A stretch of 64,000 nucleotides of DNA from assembly GCA_027492735.1 (NCBI GenBank), contig JAPUEE010000013.1, positions 1 through 64,000 of the forward strand, read 5' to 3'. A program made the position numbers and the translations under genes. This DNA is from Candidatus Saccharimonadota bacterium (GTDB lineage: Bacteria; Patescibacteriota; Saccharimonadia; Saccharimonadales; Saccharimonadaceae). This document shows positions 51,792-61,414 of the stretch, piece after piece. The notes beneath the pieces are model-generated. The model was not told where the DNA came from. It saw nothing but the letters and a program-made list of their open reading frames with translations, and did no database searches. Position 1 is the stretch's first letter. The number at the start of each line of letters is the position of its first letter.

Positions 51792-53321
51792 ATGAGTGAG
51801 AGGGAATCATCCGTGCGGTCTGTTAATGATCGCCCTAAAAAGATGGGTAAATCATCGCATTTAGCGTTATATCGTAAATATCGCCCAGAAACTCTCGACC
51901 AAATCGTCGGGCAGCCACAAGTTACTGACATTATAAAAAAATCAGCAGCAGGAAACACCTTCGCTCATGCCTATCTATTCACTGGTCAACGAGGTACTGG
52001 TAAAACGAGTGCTGCTCGAATCGTAGCGCACCTCATCAATCAGACAGAGTATAGTTCAGACGATATTGATATTATTGAAATTGATGCAGCCAGCCATGGC
52101 AGTGTCGACGAGGCACGCGAACTACGCGAAAAAGCTTTCCTAGCGCCAGTTGCAGCCAGTCACAAGGTCTACATCATCGACGAAGTTCACATGCTGTCAA
52201 CACAAGCGTTCAATGCACTCCTAAAGATCATCGAGGAGCCGCCAGAGCACATCGTGTTTATTATGGCGACAACGGAGCTTCAGAAAGTTCCAGCAACCAT
52301 TCTGAGTCGTGTCCAGCGCTTTCATTTCAAACCAGTACCATTAGACGTAGTTGCGGATCATTTGGCCTACATAGCAGAGCAGGAAGGCATCGAGGCGGAA
52401 CGGTCAGCTCTCGAATTGATTGCTCGACATGGTGGCGGTAGTTTTCGCGATAGCATTACCTTGCTCGATCAATTGAGCGGATCCAGCACTATAACGGGTA
52501 AAAATGTCGAGGAAGCTCTAGGGCTGGCACCGAAAATGCATATTCAGACTCTCATTAAATCAATTGCGGAGCACGACGTGGCTGCTGTCATAAAGTCAGT
52601 CGATGACTTACAAGCAAACGGGATCAACACCGGTTCAATCGTCGGACAACTCATCGATGAACTATTGATAATCGCTCCGGAAAACCCAAAACTCTATGGG
52701 TTAATTGAGAATCTACTCGAAGTCACCAAATCAGCTGCTCCCGCCATCAAACTACTGGCCGTTTTATCCCTAGCTGCAGCTAAATCCACTACGAGAACCA
52801 CCGTTGTCGCCAGTGCCGTTAGTAGTGGAGAAGACAAGTTAGCTACCATCATCGAAAAAAAGGTGAAATCAGAACCAAAACTTATCAAACCTGATATATC
52901 CGCAACACCAGAGCAGCGCAAGCCCGAACGAGCTCCTGCCTCCGAAAAACCCGTGGATAAAAAAACTGACACCGCTCCAGAGGTAGCCACCGGCCAACCA
53001 CCAGCCGAGATCGTGTGGCAGGATATTTTAGAAGAGCTAAAGAATCTGGATCGTCCGGCTGCACTAGCCACCTTGAAATTTGCTACGATTAGCTACGAAG
53101 ATAGCACCTTGACGCTTTATTTTGAGCGAGCATTCCATAGAAAAAAAGCTGATGCACCTAATTGCCGTGAATCGCTCCGACTGGTTTTTACGAAGCTATA
53201 CAACGGAACGCCACGTATAGTAGTGGCCACCACCGCTCAATCAGCCGCTGACAGCAAAGATTCGCTCGTAGCCGGAGTGGCTGCTATAATGGGTGGTGGA
53301 GATATAGTGAGAGAGAATTGA
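51792..53321 (+). CDS. dnaX: DNA polymerase III subunit gamma/tau, no zinc module
   Basis: 509 residues. ALYRKYRPETLDQIVGQ starts the AAA+ domain; Walker A is FTGQRGTGKTSAAR, Walker B with sensor is VYIIDEVHMLSTQAFNALLKIIEEPPEH, and TILSRVQRFHF is the SRC region (Val in place of Cys). The cysteine-rich zinc loop normally between Walker A and EIDAAS is missing altogether. A Lys/Pro-rich linker (about 340-400) leads to a tau-like C-terminal domain. It drives clamp loading. ATG is six bases after TATAAT (51780-51785). No obvious slippery A/T run for frameshifting. Confidence 0.95.
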   Translation: MSERESSVRSVNDRPKKMGKSSHLALYRKYRPETLDQIVGQPQVTDIIKKSAAGNTFAHAYLFTGQRGTGKTSAARIVAHLINQTEYSSDDIDIIEIDAASHGSVDEARELREKAFLAPVAASHKVYIIDEVHMLSTQAFNALLKIIEEPPEHIVFIMATTELQKVPATILSRVQRFHFKPVPLDVVADHLAYIAEQEGIEAERSALELIARHGGGSFRDSITLLDQLSGSSTITGKNVEEALGLAPKMHIQTLIKSIAEHDVAAVIKSVDDLQANGINTGSIVGQLIDELLIIAPENPKLYGLIENLLEVTKSAAPAIKLLAVLSLAAAKSTTRTTVVASAVSSGEDKLATIIEKKVKSEPKLIKPDISATPEQRKPERAPASEKPVDKKTDTAPEVATGQPPAEIVWQDILEELKNLDRPAALATLKFATISYEDSTLTLYFERAFHRKKADAPNCRESLRLVFTKLYNGTPRIVVATTAQSAADSKDSLVAGVAAIMGGGDIVREN

Positions 53322-53322
53322 G

Positions 53323-54771
53323 ATGGCAAAACATAGTTCTAGTAGTGCAGATCTAGCAGGCGAGCGTCCGAATAGCAGCCCGCTTGTTGACGCTGCCAAT
53401 AAACAGAAATTTATTCCGAAAAACGTGCGCGACGAAGTCAGTTCAACTGGAAAGATTCCGCCACAAAATCTCGATGCCGAGATGTCACTACTCGGAGCCA
53501 TCCTAATAGATGAGGAAGTATTATCGGATGTTGCCGACAAGATTCACGTTGCTGATTTCTACGACCCGCGTCATGAGCGTATCTTTGCTGCTATGCTACG
53601 GCTTTACGAAAAACATTCGCCCATAGATCTCCTCACGTTAACGGATGAATTAAAAAAATCTGAAGACCTCAAGGTCGTTGGCGGTGCAGCATACCTCTCC
53701 GAACTAACAAATTATGTTCCTAGCTCAGCTCACGCCGGATCGTACGCGCAGATTGTTGCCTCAGCGGCCGTGCGACGACGCCTAATCAAAGCTGGCGCTA
53801 CCATTAGTGAATTAGCCTTTACCGAAGGTGAGGAAATTGGTGAAATCCTCGCTCGTGCCGAATCAGATCTCTATTCCGTGAGTGAATCTAACGCAAAGTC
53901 TGACATGGTATCTATCGAGTCGATCCTAGCCGAAAGCTTTGACCGTATGGAGGAGCTTCATCGCGACAAAGGTAAACTGCGCGGCGTTAAAACTGGCTTT
54001 CGTGATCTCGATAAACTAACTGCCGGTCTCCAAAAGTCCGACCTCATCATCCTCGCTGCCCGTCCAGCCATGGGTAAGTCAACTCTCGCACAGAATCTAG
54101 CCTATAACGTCGCTACCAAGGAAAAGAAAGCAGTCCTCATATTCAACCTCGAGATGAGCAACAGCCAGACGGTTGATCGTATGCTAGCCGAGGCCGCTGG
54201 TGTTGATAGCTGGAATATTCGAACCGGCAACCTCAATGATGATGACTTTGCCAAGATTAGTGAAGCGATGGGCGAGATGGCAGAAGCCCCAATATTCTTT
54301 GACGATACCCCGGGCTTATCGGTCCTCGAAATGCGCACCAAGGCGCGTCGCCAAGCCCACAAGACGCCGCTCGGGCTCATCGTTGTCGACTATTTGCAGC
54401 TCATGAGTGGTAGCAAGAGCTACGGCGAAAACCGTGTCCAAGAGGTCAGTGAGATTTCTCGCGGATTAAAACTGATTGCTCGCGAGCTCGATGTTCCAGT
54501 TATTGCACTTTCACAGCTATCCCGCCTCGTTGAACAACGCCCCGATAAACGACCGATGCTATCCGACCTACGCGAATCTGGCTCTATCGAACAGGATGCC
54601 GATATTGTCATGTTCCTGTATCGCGAGGATTATTACAACCCCGAGACTGATCGACAGCACATAGCCGAACTTATCCTGAGCAAACATCGTAATGGCCCAA
54701 CTGGACGAGTCGAGATGTATTTCCATCCGGAACGACTACGCTTTATGACACTCGACAAACACGCTGAGTAG
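53323..54771 (+). CDS. dnaB: Replicative DNA helicase
   Basis: 482 residues. An N-terminal extension of about 45 residues precedes PPQNLDAEMSLLGAIL, the start of the DnaB N-domain; VKTGFRDLDKLTAGLQKSDLIILAARPAMGKST is the RecA-type P-loop, LIVVDYLQLM the Walker B strand, and SQLSRLVEQRPDKRPMLSDLRESGSIEQDAD the conserved H3-H4 block. It unwinds DNA at the fork as a hexamer. The gene lies one base after the dnaX stop and is probably in the same operon. Convergent with the next gene, 3 bases apart. Confidence 0.97.
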   Translation: MAKHSSSSADLAGERPNSSPLVDAANKQKFIPKNVRDEVSSTGKIPPQNLDAEMSLLGAILIDEEVLSDVADKIHVADFYDPRHERIFAAMLRLYEKHSPIDLLTLTDELKKSEDLKVVGGAAYLSELTNYVPSSAHAGSYAQIVASAAVRRRLIKAGATISELAFTEGEEIGEILARAESDLYSVSESNAKSDMVSIESILAESFDRMEELHRDKGKLRGVKTGFRDLDKLTAGLQKSDLIILAARPAMGKSTLAQNLAYNVATKEKKAVLIFNLEMSNSQTVDRMLAEAAGVDSWNIRTGNLNDDDFAKISEAMGEMAEAPIFFDDTPGLSVLEMRTKARRQAHKTPLGLIVVDYLQLMSGSKSYGENRVQEVSEISRGLKLIARELDVPVIALSQLSRLVEQRPDKRPMLSDLRESGSIEQDADIVMFLYREDYYNPETDRQHIAELILSKHRNGPTGRVEMYFHPERLRFMTLDKHAE

Positions 54772-54774
54772 CGA

Positions 54775-56244
54775 TTATTTAGAATAAATTCGTATTAACA
54801 CCGGATCGTTACTGTGCCAGCTAGTGATAATCTTGCTAGGTAATACTTTTTTCTCAATTTGCCCCGACGATGCTAGTACCATAGTGGTGGTGTCAATCTT
54901 GCCCAGTTCATCAGTAACCGATACATTGGGGTAGTCTCTTTGCATAACCTGGTAGAACGCCAGTTGATCATGGCTTACGACTAGATGCATCTTTTCGTTT
55001 GAACGACTACGGATTTCCTGTCTAGCCATTCTAAACTCTACATTATATTCATAGGCGATAGTGGAGCTATAGTTTTGATTATTTAGATACTGGATCAGAG
55101 AGGTACAGGCAACGGTCATCACTAGGACAGACAACATGACAACTGCCGTACCGCGAGCATAAGGATTCCTCGGGAATAGTGAGTACCATTTTCCAATGAG
55201 TACCTCCATGCCGAGAGCCGTTAACAGTGTGAGAGGTAGTAGCAATAGATAAACAAGTCCTGGTTGTCGCAAGCTGATAATGAGAGTCATAACTAGTGTC
55301 GACAACAACAGATAGGAGCGCGCAGAGAAGGCATCGACGAGAGCTCTCGTAATGCCGATGACTACCAGTAATAATCCAACGATCGTAACGACAGGTACCA
55401 TGAGACCCTGATTTAGAGCCGCTTGCACACCGAACAAGGCATCGAGAACGGCTGCGAGATTAGCAATCGACCACTCGCCATCGAATAATAGTAGCTGCGA
55501 CAGGGTAGCCGAACCGCCATTTGACCAATGGAGAGAAATAGTCCAAATGAGTGGGAACATTAAACAAAACGCGAGGAGTGCCGCGAGCGCCATTTTCCAT
55601 ACTTTGATGCGCACGAGCAATAATCGAACCTTGGGGTGCAGTAGACCAGTAATCATGAGAGCCACTGTCATATATAGCCCACCCGGGAAGTATACGAGGA
55701 GTGCCAGACAGATTCCTACCGCTATTTTCGACACCAGAGCTACTAGTTGCGATCGTTTATCAACTACGATCGTAGTGGCAGCAACCAATGCACAGACGAT
55801 CAAAAATAATACCATGGCAGCCGACGCACCGTTTCTGGCTAGACTAATAAATAATACCGAAGCCACCATCAGCATGCCGCCGATCATTGCCAGACTAAAT
55901 CTCGACCACTTCTTGATCAGGAAAAACATACCAGCAGCAACCAAAATCATCAATATGACTGCAGGCAATCTCATTGAAAACGTCGATAATCCAAATACAT
56001 GGATACTAATGCTTTGTAAAAAGTTCCACGGCAGATTGACAAGCCAATCAGAGCTAGCCGATGCAGCTAGTGGCGACCAATGTCCACTAATCGATACCGC
56101 TGTCATCTCTGCTTCGGTCAATCCACCGGGCAGAGACCAAAATTTATATCCTGCGAGCAATGTAGTAGCTATGATAAAGAAGCTGAACCCCCATAAAACC
56201 CGATGTCGATAGAAAATCGATCGACGCAAAGAATCTTTCTTCAT
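54775..56244 (-). CDS. GT-C membrane glycosyltransferase (PMT/ArnT-like)
   Basis: 489 residues with about 11 membrane segments. SLPGGLTEAEMTAVSISGHW near residue 34 has the acidic motif of the first periplasmic loop, and IHVFGLSTFSMRLPAVILM is typical of the following helix of dolichol-phosphate-mannose-type transferases. A short extracytoplasmic C-terminal domain follows residue 385. It would glycosylate protein or lipid at the outer face. ATG lies nine bases after TACAAT (minus, 56254-56259). Its promoter is back to back with that of ybaB. Confidence 0.75.
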   Translation of the reverse strand: MKKDSLRRSIFYRHRVLWGFSFFIIATTLLAGYKFWSLPGGLTEAEMTAVSISGHWSPLAASASSDWLVNLPWNFLQSISIHVFGLSTFSMRLPAVILMILVAAGMFFLIKKWSRFSLAMIGGMLMVASVLFISLARNGASAAMVLFLIVCALVAATTIVVDKRSQLVALVSKIAVGICLALLVYFPGGLYMTVALMITGLLHPKVRLLLVRIKVWKMALAALLAFCLMFPLIWTISLHWSNGGSATLSQLLLFDGEWSIANLAAVLDALFGVQAALNQGLMVPVVTIVGLLLVVIGITRALVDAFSARSYLLLSTLVMTLIISLRQPGLVYLLLLPLTLLTALGMEVLIGKWYSLFPRNPYARGTAVVMLSVLVMTVACTSLIQYLNNQNYSSTIAYEYNVEFRMARQEIRSRSNEKMHLVVSHDQLAFYQVMQRDYPNVSVTDELGKIDTTTMVLASSGQIEKKVLPSKIITSWHSNDPVLIRIYSK

Positions 56245-56298
56245 TGTTCGACCATTGTACCATATGCTATACTATTCCAGTAAATCGAAGGAGGAATT

Positions 56299-56595
56299 AT
56301 GGCCGGCATGAAAGATCAAATGGCATTAGTAATGAAATTAAAAAAAGCTCAGAAAGAGCTATCGAAAGAAGTCGTCGAAGTCGAAGCAGGTGATGGCGCC
56401 GTCGTCGTGCAGATCAATGGTGAACTAAAGATTGTTAGTGTAAAACTCGATCCTGAATTGATCGACCTCGACAATGTTGCCGAACTAGAGGGCTGGATCA
56501 AAGCCGCTATGCGTGATGGTCTCAAAGAAGCCCAAGAAGTCGCCGCCGAGAAAATGAAACCTCTCATGGGCGGTCTGAGCGGCCTCGGAATGTAA
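56299..56595 (+). CDS. YbaB/EbfC nucleoid-associated protein
   Basis: 98 residues. AGMKDQMALVMKLKKAQKELSKE, then VVVQINGELKIVSVKLDPELID and a helical end with PLMGGLSGLGM: the normal YbaB profile, a small DNA-binding homodimer. RBS is AAGGAGG and TATACT (56268-56273) is the -10. It is followed by recR after 12 bases, as in many bacteria where dnaX, ybaB and recR are neighbours. Confidence 0.92.
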   Translation: MAGMKDQMALVMKLKKAQKELSKEVVEVEAGDGAVVVQINGELKIVSVKLDPELIDLDNVAELEGWIKAAMRDGLKEAQEVAAEKMKPLMGGLSGLGM

Positions 56596-56607
56596 ACCAG
56601 GCTCGAA

Positions 56608-57228
56608 ATGAATAATTCAGCTCTACCACGTGCATTATCAAACCTCATAGACGCCTTTGGGGCTCTGCCTGGCGTTGGAGCTCGAACTGCTGAACGCTAC
56701 GCCTATGCGACACTAAAAGGCGATCATGGAAAAGCTGTCCAACTATCGACAGCCCTAGCCAAGATCCATAATTCAGTGAAATTATGTCCGAAAACGTTCG
56801 CGCTCATTGACGCTGACGAAGAGGTATCGCCACTCTATGCTGACCCAGAACGTGATCGAACTGTCGTTGCCGTCGTCGAGGAGCCTTTTGACGTCGTAGC
56901 GATCGAAAACACGCATCAGTTCAAAGGAACCTATCACGTTCTCGGCGGTGCCATCTCGCCCATTGATGGTGTAGGCCCAGAGCAACTACATATCCCAGAA
57001 CTCATCCGTCGCCTGCGTGAAGACAAAACACGTGAAGTAATCCTAGCTACCAATGCTAGCGTCGAAGGCGAATCAACAGCACTCTACATTCAAAAACAGC
57101 TCGAAGAAGCTGATTTAGAAGATATTAAAATCACTCGCTTGGCTCGCGGTCTCCCGATTGGTGTCGATCTAGAATACGCTGATCAGATCACTCTGACTCA
57201 TGCGCTCAACGGGCGTCGCGAGCTGTAA
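56608..57228 (+). CDS. recR: Recombination protein RecR, zinc finger degenerate
   Basis: 206 residues. The HhH part (ALPGVGARTAERYAY), the Toprim domain (VVAVVEEPFDVVAIENTHQFKGTYHVLGGAISPIDGVGPEQL) and the end RLARGLPIGVDLEYADQITL are normal. The four-Cys zinc finger between them is not: only Cys60 remains, and the positions expected to be Cys are Thr63, Ser74 and Tyr77. RecR with RecO/RecF loads RecA at gaps. A terminator follows its stop directly. Confidence 0.93.
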   Translation: MNNSALPRALSNLIDAFGALPGVGARTAERYAYATLKGDHGKAVQLSTALAKIHNSVKLCPKTFALIDADEEVSPLYADPERDRTVVAVVEEPFDVVAIENTHQFKGTYHVLGGAISPIDGVGPEQLHIPELIRRLREDKTREVILATNASVEGESTALYIQKQLEEADLEDIKITRLARGLPIGVDLEYADQITLTHALNGRREL

Positions 57229-57254
57229 AGCCTCCGCTATTAACGGAGGCTTTT
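57229..57254 (+). terminator. Intrinsic terminator after recR
   Basis: AGCCTCCG pairs with CGGAGGCT over a seven-base loop, followed by TTTT. Confidence 0.93.
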
Positions 57255-57271
57255 GGTCGTCACGACGACTA

Positions 57272-57829
57272 CTATAGTTTAATTTCTAATTTCTTACTAG
57301 ACCAGAATGATGGCTCGTAGCGCAATGTCAAGCCCGTGTCTCCAGCGGGAACTTCAAACACAATAAAGCCGGACGTTTTACCACCAGCAGCTAGGTCTCC
57401 GCTACCAAGCGACCCATCTACTCCAAACGTGCTGGCATCTATATCTGTAATCTTTCCGTTGCTATCTTGGATTTTCCAATCAAAAGTGTTATAGCTCACC
57501 TCATTAGAAGAACCATTCTCTATAGACACCTCAACTTTCACGTATTCTTTACCTGAATCTGGCTTTATAAATTGATTACCGCTATTCCAATTACGCTCAG
57601 CACTCTGAACAATGACCTTCTTGTCATCAAAAGCTATAGTGTCACCTATTTTAAAATCCGTCTTTTCCTGTGATGAAGAATTTGTATTATCGGCATCAGA
57701 GATCTTCGTGCCATTATCTTTTGACGCAGACGAAGCAACCACGCCAATTACAATAGCTATCAATATCCAAAACCAAATTCTCTTATGTACTGGTTTTTTA
57801 TTTTTTACCGCTTTTTGTCCGTCGCTCAT
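57272..57829 (-). CDS. DUF4352-like surface protein with membrane anchor
   Basis: 185 residues. A basic N-terminus and one hydrophobic helix (about 18-35, RIWFWILIAIVIGVVASS) are followed by a Ser/Asp/Asn-rich linker and an immunoglobulin-like beta-sandwich: KIGDTIAFDDKKVIVQSAER, YVKVEVSIENGSSNEVSYN, GGKTSGFIVFEVPAG. That order fits DUF4352. It is probably extracellular and anchored in the membrane. ATG 57829 follows AAAGGAGGAGCT. A large structured element lies upstream (57877-57974). Confidence 0.72.
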   Translation of the reverse strand: MSDGQKAVKNKKPVHKRIWFWILIAIVIGVVASSASKDNGTKISDADNTNSSSQEKTDFKIGDTIAFDDKKVIVQSAERNWNSGNQFIKPDSGKEYVKVEVSIENGSSNEVSYNTFDWKIQDSNGKITDIDASTFGVDGSLGSGDLAAGGKTSGFIVFEVPAGDTGLTLRYEPSFWSSKKLEIKL

Positions 57830-57876
57830 AGCTCCTCCTTTAATTATTAATATTGCAATTTCATCCCATAAAAAAT

Positions 57877-57974
57877 GGACAACCATTGCTGGCTGTCTAG
57901 TTCCATTATCCGGTTAACGGGGCAATGGTTGCCCAAATTTTCCGTTGACCGGATGATAATATTAGAACTAGACA
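57877..57974 (-). promoter_or_regulatory. Large inverted repeat with competing terminator-like stem
   Basis: TGTCTAGTTC (57894-57903) and GAACTAGACA (57965-57974) pair perfectly; inside, 57905-57920 pairs with 57942-57957 with two G-T positions, and GGGCAA (57920-57925) with TTGCCC (57929-57934). On the minus strand, 57934-57922 can instead pair with 57889-57877 (13 bp, one G-U), directly before ATTTTTTA (57876-57869). The structures exclude each other. This could be an attenuator between the two minus-strand genes, or a terminator plus a mobile palindrome. Confidence 0.6.
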
Positions 57975-57999
57975 ATAAGCATTATAGCATAAATTATTT

Positions 58000-59742
58000 C
58001 TAGTGAACTATAAAATAGAATCCGTCGCGTTCCTCTATACGGTAACGCTCGGAGATTTTCTGGACAAAGTTACTGTCTCTCGTTACAAACAGGTAGTTAG
58101 CTAGATCGTCACGAGTCAGTGAAAAATTCTCGACTTTGTTGCGCCAGACTTCCTGCTGTTGCCAAATTGGCTCCGGTATACGCGCAAAAAATCCGATGTT
58201 GAGTGTCAGATTATTTTGTAGAGCCGCCTGAGCCATTTTATATGTGCCGCTATGGTCGCCGCGAAATCCCTTGTCGAGCATGACGATATGGCGCTGCGTA
58301 GTGACAATATCTGTGATATTCGGCGCTACGAACTCTGGTCCTGGTACTTGCTGAATACGCACAAAGCCTTCGCGTTTAGCTACCGCTTTTTCGCTATACC
58401 AAATATCAGCCAACTGAACGAGTGATAGAACCGCCAAACACCCGGTCAGCAGGGCGGGTGTTGCTTTCTTGTAGCGCAACACGAGTCGAGAGAAACCGTA
58501 GATCACTAATAGTATGACAACATAATAGAACACCCAGGCTTCACGCGCGGCTGCTCGAAATGCAGACCAAACATCATATATCTTTTGCGGTACTGAATAG
58601 GAAAATAAAGTTATTGGTCCCATATCTACTCTGATGCCAATCGCAAAAATCAACAGGCTCAAACAGGCAGCTAAAATCAATGAGTTTCGTAGTTTATGTG
58701 CGCGAAATCGAGCAATGCCGTGACGCCACAGTTTTTTATAGTGTCCGCATAATTTATATACTATGAAAAAGATCATGAGCCACACGCCGAGACCTAACCA
58801 CATGAGAGTCTCCGGTGAGGTAGAGGCATTAGGGAAGCCCGGAATGAGTGCGGAGAATCCACTAGGATTTGCGAAACTGAGCAAGTTAAATCCTTTCTCC
58901 GATAGATCTCGAACTTCTGCACCATTACCGAGATCAAACCCGCCAATCATCCAGAAAACGAAAGCCATAGCTATAATCGGTATCATGATCTTTGTGAGCA
59001 GGAGAAGACAGTTTTTCCATGTAACATCTGACATGGTCCTAAAGGCAGAAATGGCTAACATCGCAGCGAGCATTGGCATAAAATACGGGTGTACCAGTAC
59101 TGCCGCAACGAGTAAACTACTCCACGCCAGCAGAAATGACCAGTTCTTTTTGAACTTTGGCGCATCCCATACCAACAATATACCCAGCAAAATGAGCCAG
59201 TGCGCCGCCAGTGCCGCATGATAGAGCGTACGGGCAATCAACATTGGTGTTACAACAAATAACAGAGCGCCGGCAGCTACGAATACTATCTGCCATGCCA
59301 TTTTTTGATTAGGTTTCCCGGCAAAGAGTTTTAGCCATACCTTGCGCACCAGGATCGCAGCTAATCCGCCCATTAGAACATAACAACCGAGCGCCCACAT
59401 GCCAAAATACTGAAAATTCTCTGGCAATACACCAGCTAGCCACTTGAAAGGAAAGGCGAGGAGCGGAATCGCATCTGTGAATGTCACGGGTAGACCTTCT
59501 GGGTACGCCAGCCCATTAATCACTCCTCCAGTCGAGTCAGCTCGGAAAAACTCCCAACCAACAAAATGCTGGGCTGTATCATGAGTAATCGATTGAAATA
59601 TCCAGTCTGTATAACCAGGATTGACGATCGAAAGACCGTAAAAAGCTGTAAAAAATAACGCACCTACGAGCCCGCCAATGACGAAACTGCCCATCGGGCG
59701 TGTCATAAACTCTGCTGCTTTACGTTTATATTTTGAAAACAT
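58000..59742 (-). CDS. DUF6311-like multi-pass membrane protein
   Basis: 580 residues, about ten membrane segments and a C-terminal globular part of about 110 residues. SITHDTAQHFVGWEFFRAD followed by YPEGLPVTFTDAIPLLAFPFKW is characteristic of the DUF6311 family, which looks like GT-C glycosyltransferases. Whether it transfers sugars is not known. The ATG is nine bases after TATAAT (minus, 59752-59757); longer readings into the upstream gene are rejected. Its -10 overlaps that of the divergent nrnA-like gene. Confidence 0.7.
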   Translation of the reverse strand: MFSKYKRKAAEFMTRPMGSFVIGGLVGALFFTAFYGLSIVNPGYTDWIFQSITHDTAQHFVGWEFFRADSTGGVINGLAYPEGLPVTFTDAIPLLAFPFKWLAGVLPENFQYFGMWALGCYVLMGGLAAILVRKVWLKLFAGKPNQKMAWQIVFVAAGALLFVVTPMLIARTLYHAALAAHWLILLGILLVWDAPKFKKNWSFLLAWSSLLVAAVLVHPYFMPMLAAMLAISAFRTMSDVTWKNCLLLLTKIMIPIIAMAFVFWMIGGFDLGNGAEVRDLSEKGFNLLSFANPSGFSALIPGFPNASTSPETLMWLGLGVWLMIFFIVYKLCGHYKKLWRHGIARFRAHKLRNSLILAACLSLLIFAIGIRVDMGPITLFSYSVPQKIYDVWSAFRAAAREAWVFYYVVILLVIYGFSRLVLRYKKATPALLTGCLAVLSLVQLADIWYSEKAVAKREGFVRIQQVPGPEFVAPNITDIVTTQRHIVMLDKGFRGDHSGTYKMAQAALQNNLTLNIGFFARIPEPIWQQQEVWRNKVENFSLTRDDLANYLFVTRDSNFVQKISERYRIEERDGFYFIVH

Positions 59743-59751
59743 TGTCCATTC

Positions 59752-59761
59752 ATTATACAAT
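59752..59761. promoter_or_regulatory. Overlapping opposed -10 boxes
   Basis: TATAAT on the minus strand (59752-59757) and TACAAT on the plus strand (59756-59761) share two bases. The gene starts are 9 and 6 bases away, so both messages would be leaderless and the promoters mutually exclusive. Confidence 0.8.
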
Positions 59762-59767
59762 AGTCTC

Positions 59768-60838
59768 ATGCTAAACGAAGAGCAAAGAGAATATATCGAG
59801 AAAGCCCAAACTATTTTAGTGATCCAGGCTGAAAATCCAGATGGTGACTCACTAGGATCGGCTCTGGCGCTCGAGGAAATCTTTGGCGCAATGGGCAAAC
59901 AAGTCTCGCTCCACTGTCCAGTACAAATTCCAACCTACCTACGTCATATTAGTGGCTGGGACAGGGTGACTCCAGATTTTCTAAATAATGCCGATATGGC
60001 AATCATTGTCGATACTTTATCAAAAATCTTGTTATCAAAGACACTCGATAATCCGATCGCTCGGAGCTTTTTGGAGTCGAAACCGGTCGTAGTGCTAGAT
60101 CATCACGTGAGTGTCGAGCCAGACTTACCATTTAATGCTCATTACATTACGAGTCAGACTGCCGTGGCTACTGGTGAGCTCATTTATGATATTGCCAGCG
60201 AAGAATCATGGCCAGTTAACGTGCAAGCTGCCTCTCATTTGTTCATATCGATCCAAGCCGATAGCCTTGGCCTAACAACGGCTGCAACGACTGCTGAGAG
60301 CTTTGCTGCGTGCGCAGAACTCGTCCGACTGGGCGCAGTGCCAGCTGATATCGAAGCCGCTAGGCGTGAACTCATGAAAAAATCGCCTGAAATCTTGCGC
60401 TACAAAGGTCAGCTCATCGAACGAATTGAGTATTTCAACGATGGCCGCACCGCGTTAATCAACATACCTTTTGACGAAATTCACGAGTATAGTAATCAAT
60501 ATAATCCAACTATGCTGGTACTCGATGAAATGCGCCTCGTTATCGGTGTCGACGTTGCCATTGGCGTTAAAACGTATCCTGACGGCAAACTCACTGGAAA
60601 ACTGCGTTCTAACATCCCAGTATCTCATTTTGCCGCTAAATACTTCGGTGGCGATGGTCATCCATTCGCGTCAGGATTCCGTATTTATGAAAGTTACGAC
60701 GAATTCCTGCCCGAACTCGTACAATGTATGGAAAAGGTTTACGCAGAATACGATTCCGAACATCCTCGCGAAGAGACGACGACCCAGTCAGACAAAAATG
60801 ATGGCTTTAAAAGTTTTCGAATAAAAGAGGGCAGCTAG
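59768..60838 (+). CDS. DHH-family phosphoesterase, NrnA-like nanoRNase/pAp phosphatase
   Basis: 356 residues. DHH domain: ENPDGDSLGSALALEE (D-x-D motif), MAIIVDT near residue 80, VVVLDHHVSV near 113. DHHA1 domain at the end: FGGDGHPFASGFR (usually GGGHxxAAG; here an Asp is inserted and Ser replaces Ala). It degrades short RNA oligomers or pAp with Mn2+. ATG is exactly six bases after TACAAT. The downstream Nudix gene follows without a gap. Confidence 0.87.
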   Translation: MLNEEQREYIEKAQTILVIQAENPDGDSLGSALALEEIFGAMGKQVSLHCPVQIPTYLRHISGWDRVTPDFLNNADMAIIVDTLSKILLSKTLDNPIARSFLESKPVVVLDHHVSVEPDLPFNAHYITSQTAVATGELIYDIASEESWPVNVQAASHLFISIQADSLGLTTAATTAESFAACAELVRLGAVPADIEAARRELMKKSPEILRYKGQLIERIEYFNDGRTALINIPFDEIHEYSNQYNPTMLVLDEMRLVIGVDVAIGVKTYPDGKLTGKLRSNIPVSHFAAKYFGGDGHPFASGFRIYESYDEFLPELVQCMEKVYAEYDSEHPREETTTQSDKNDGFKSFRIKEGS

Positions 60839-61414
60839 ATGTCACCTGATACAACAGTTCTAATCAACCTACTGGAAAATTTTGTTCCAGAGGGCGAGCA
60901 AGAATCAACCAACCACAAACTATTCCTGGAGCGAGCCCGAGATCCTATTAATCTAACTCGTAATTCTGATGCTCATTTTACGGCCAGCGCCTTTGTCCTC
61001 AATCAGGATCATACGAAAGTTCTCGCTATCTTTCATAACATTTATCAAAGCTGGGGCTGGATGGGAGGACATGCTGACGGCGATCCAGATCTGCTACATG
61101 TCGCCGAGAAAGAAACCGAAGAGGAAAGTAGCATTTCTAATCTGACACTACTTCATCCAGCGCCAATCTCAATAGAGCGTATTCCCGTCCTAGCTCATGT
61201 TCGTCGCGGTGTTTCCGTACCCGAACATACGCATCTCAATGTGACCTTCCTCTTTCAGGCCAACGATTCGGCCGAACTCAAGATTCGACCTGACGAGAAT
61301 AGCGGCGTCAAATGGATTCCGCTGAGCGAGTTTGTTACCACATCACTAGAACCACATATGCAGGTAATCTACCAGAAAATTATCGACCGTATACAGAATG
61401 GAGACATAGTATGA
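60839..61414 (+). CDS. Nudix hydrolase, slightly altered box
   Basis: 191 residues. ASAFVLNQDHTKVLAIFHN is the first strand; the box reads GGHADGDPDLLHVAEKETEEES, where the canonical first Glu is Asp and the RE pair is KE, while both metal-binding Glu residues of EE are kept. Related to NUDIX proteins of about 190 residues that act on sugar nucleotides or isopentenyl pyrophosphate. ATG directly follows the nrnA-like stop; its own stop overlaps the cysS start. Confidence 0.82.
   Translation: MSPDTTVLINLLENFVPEGEQESTNHKLFLERARDPINLTRNSDAHFTASAFVLNQDHTKVLAIFHNIYQSWGWMGGHADGDPDLLHVAEKETEEESSISNLTLLHPAPISIERIPVLAHVRRGVSVPEHTHLNVTFLFQANDSAELKIRPDENSGVKWIPLSEFVTTSLEPHMQVIYQKIIDRIQNGDIV

Noticed and set aside
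51792-53321. Programmed frameshift producing gamma and tau forms
   Set aside because: No run of A/T resembling a slippery heptamer with downstream stem was seen near the linker region.
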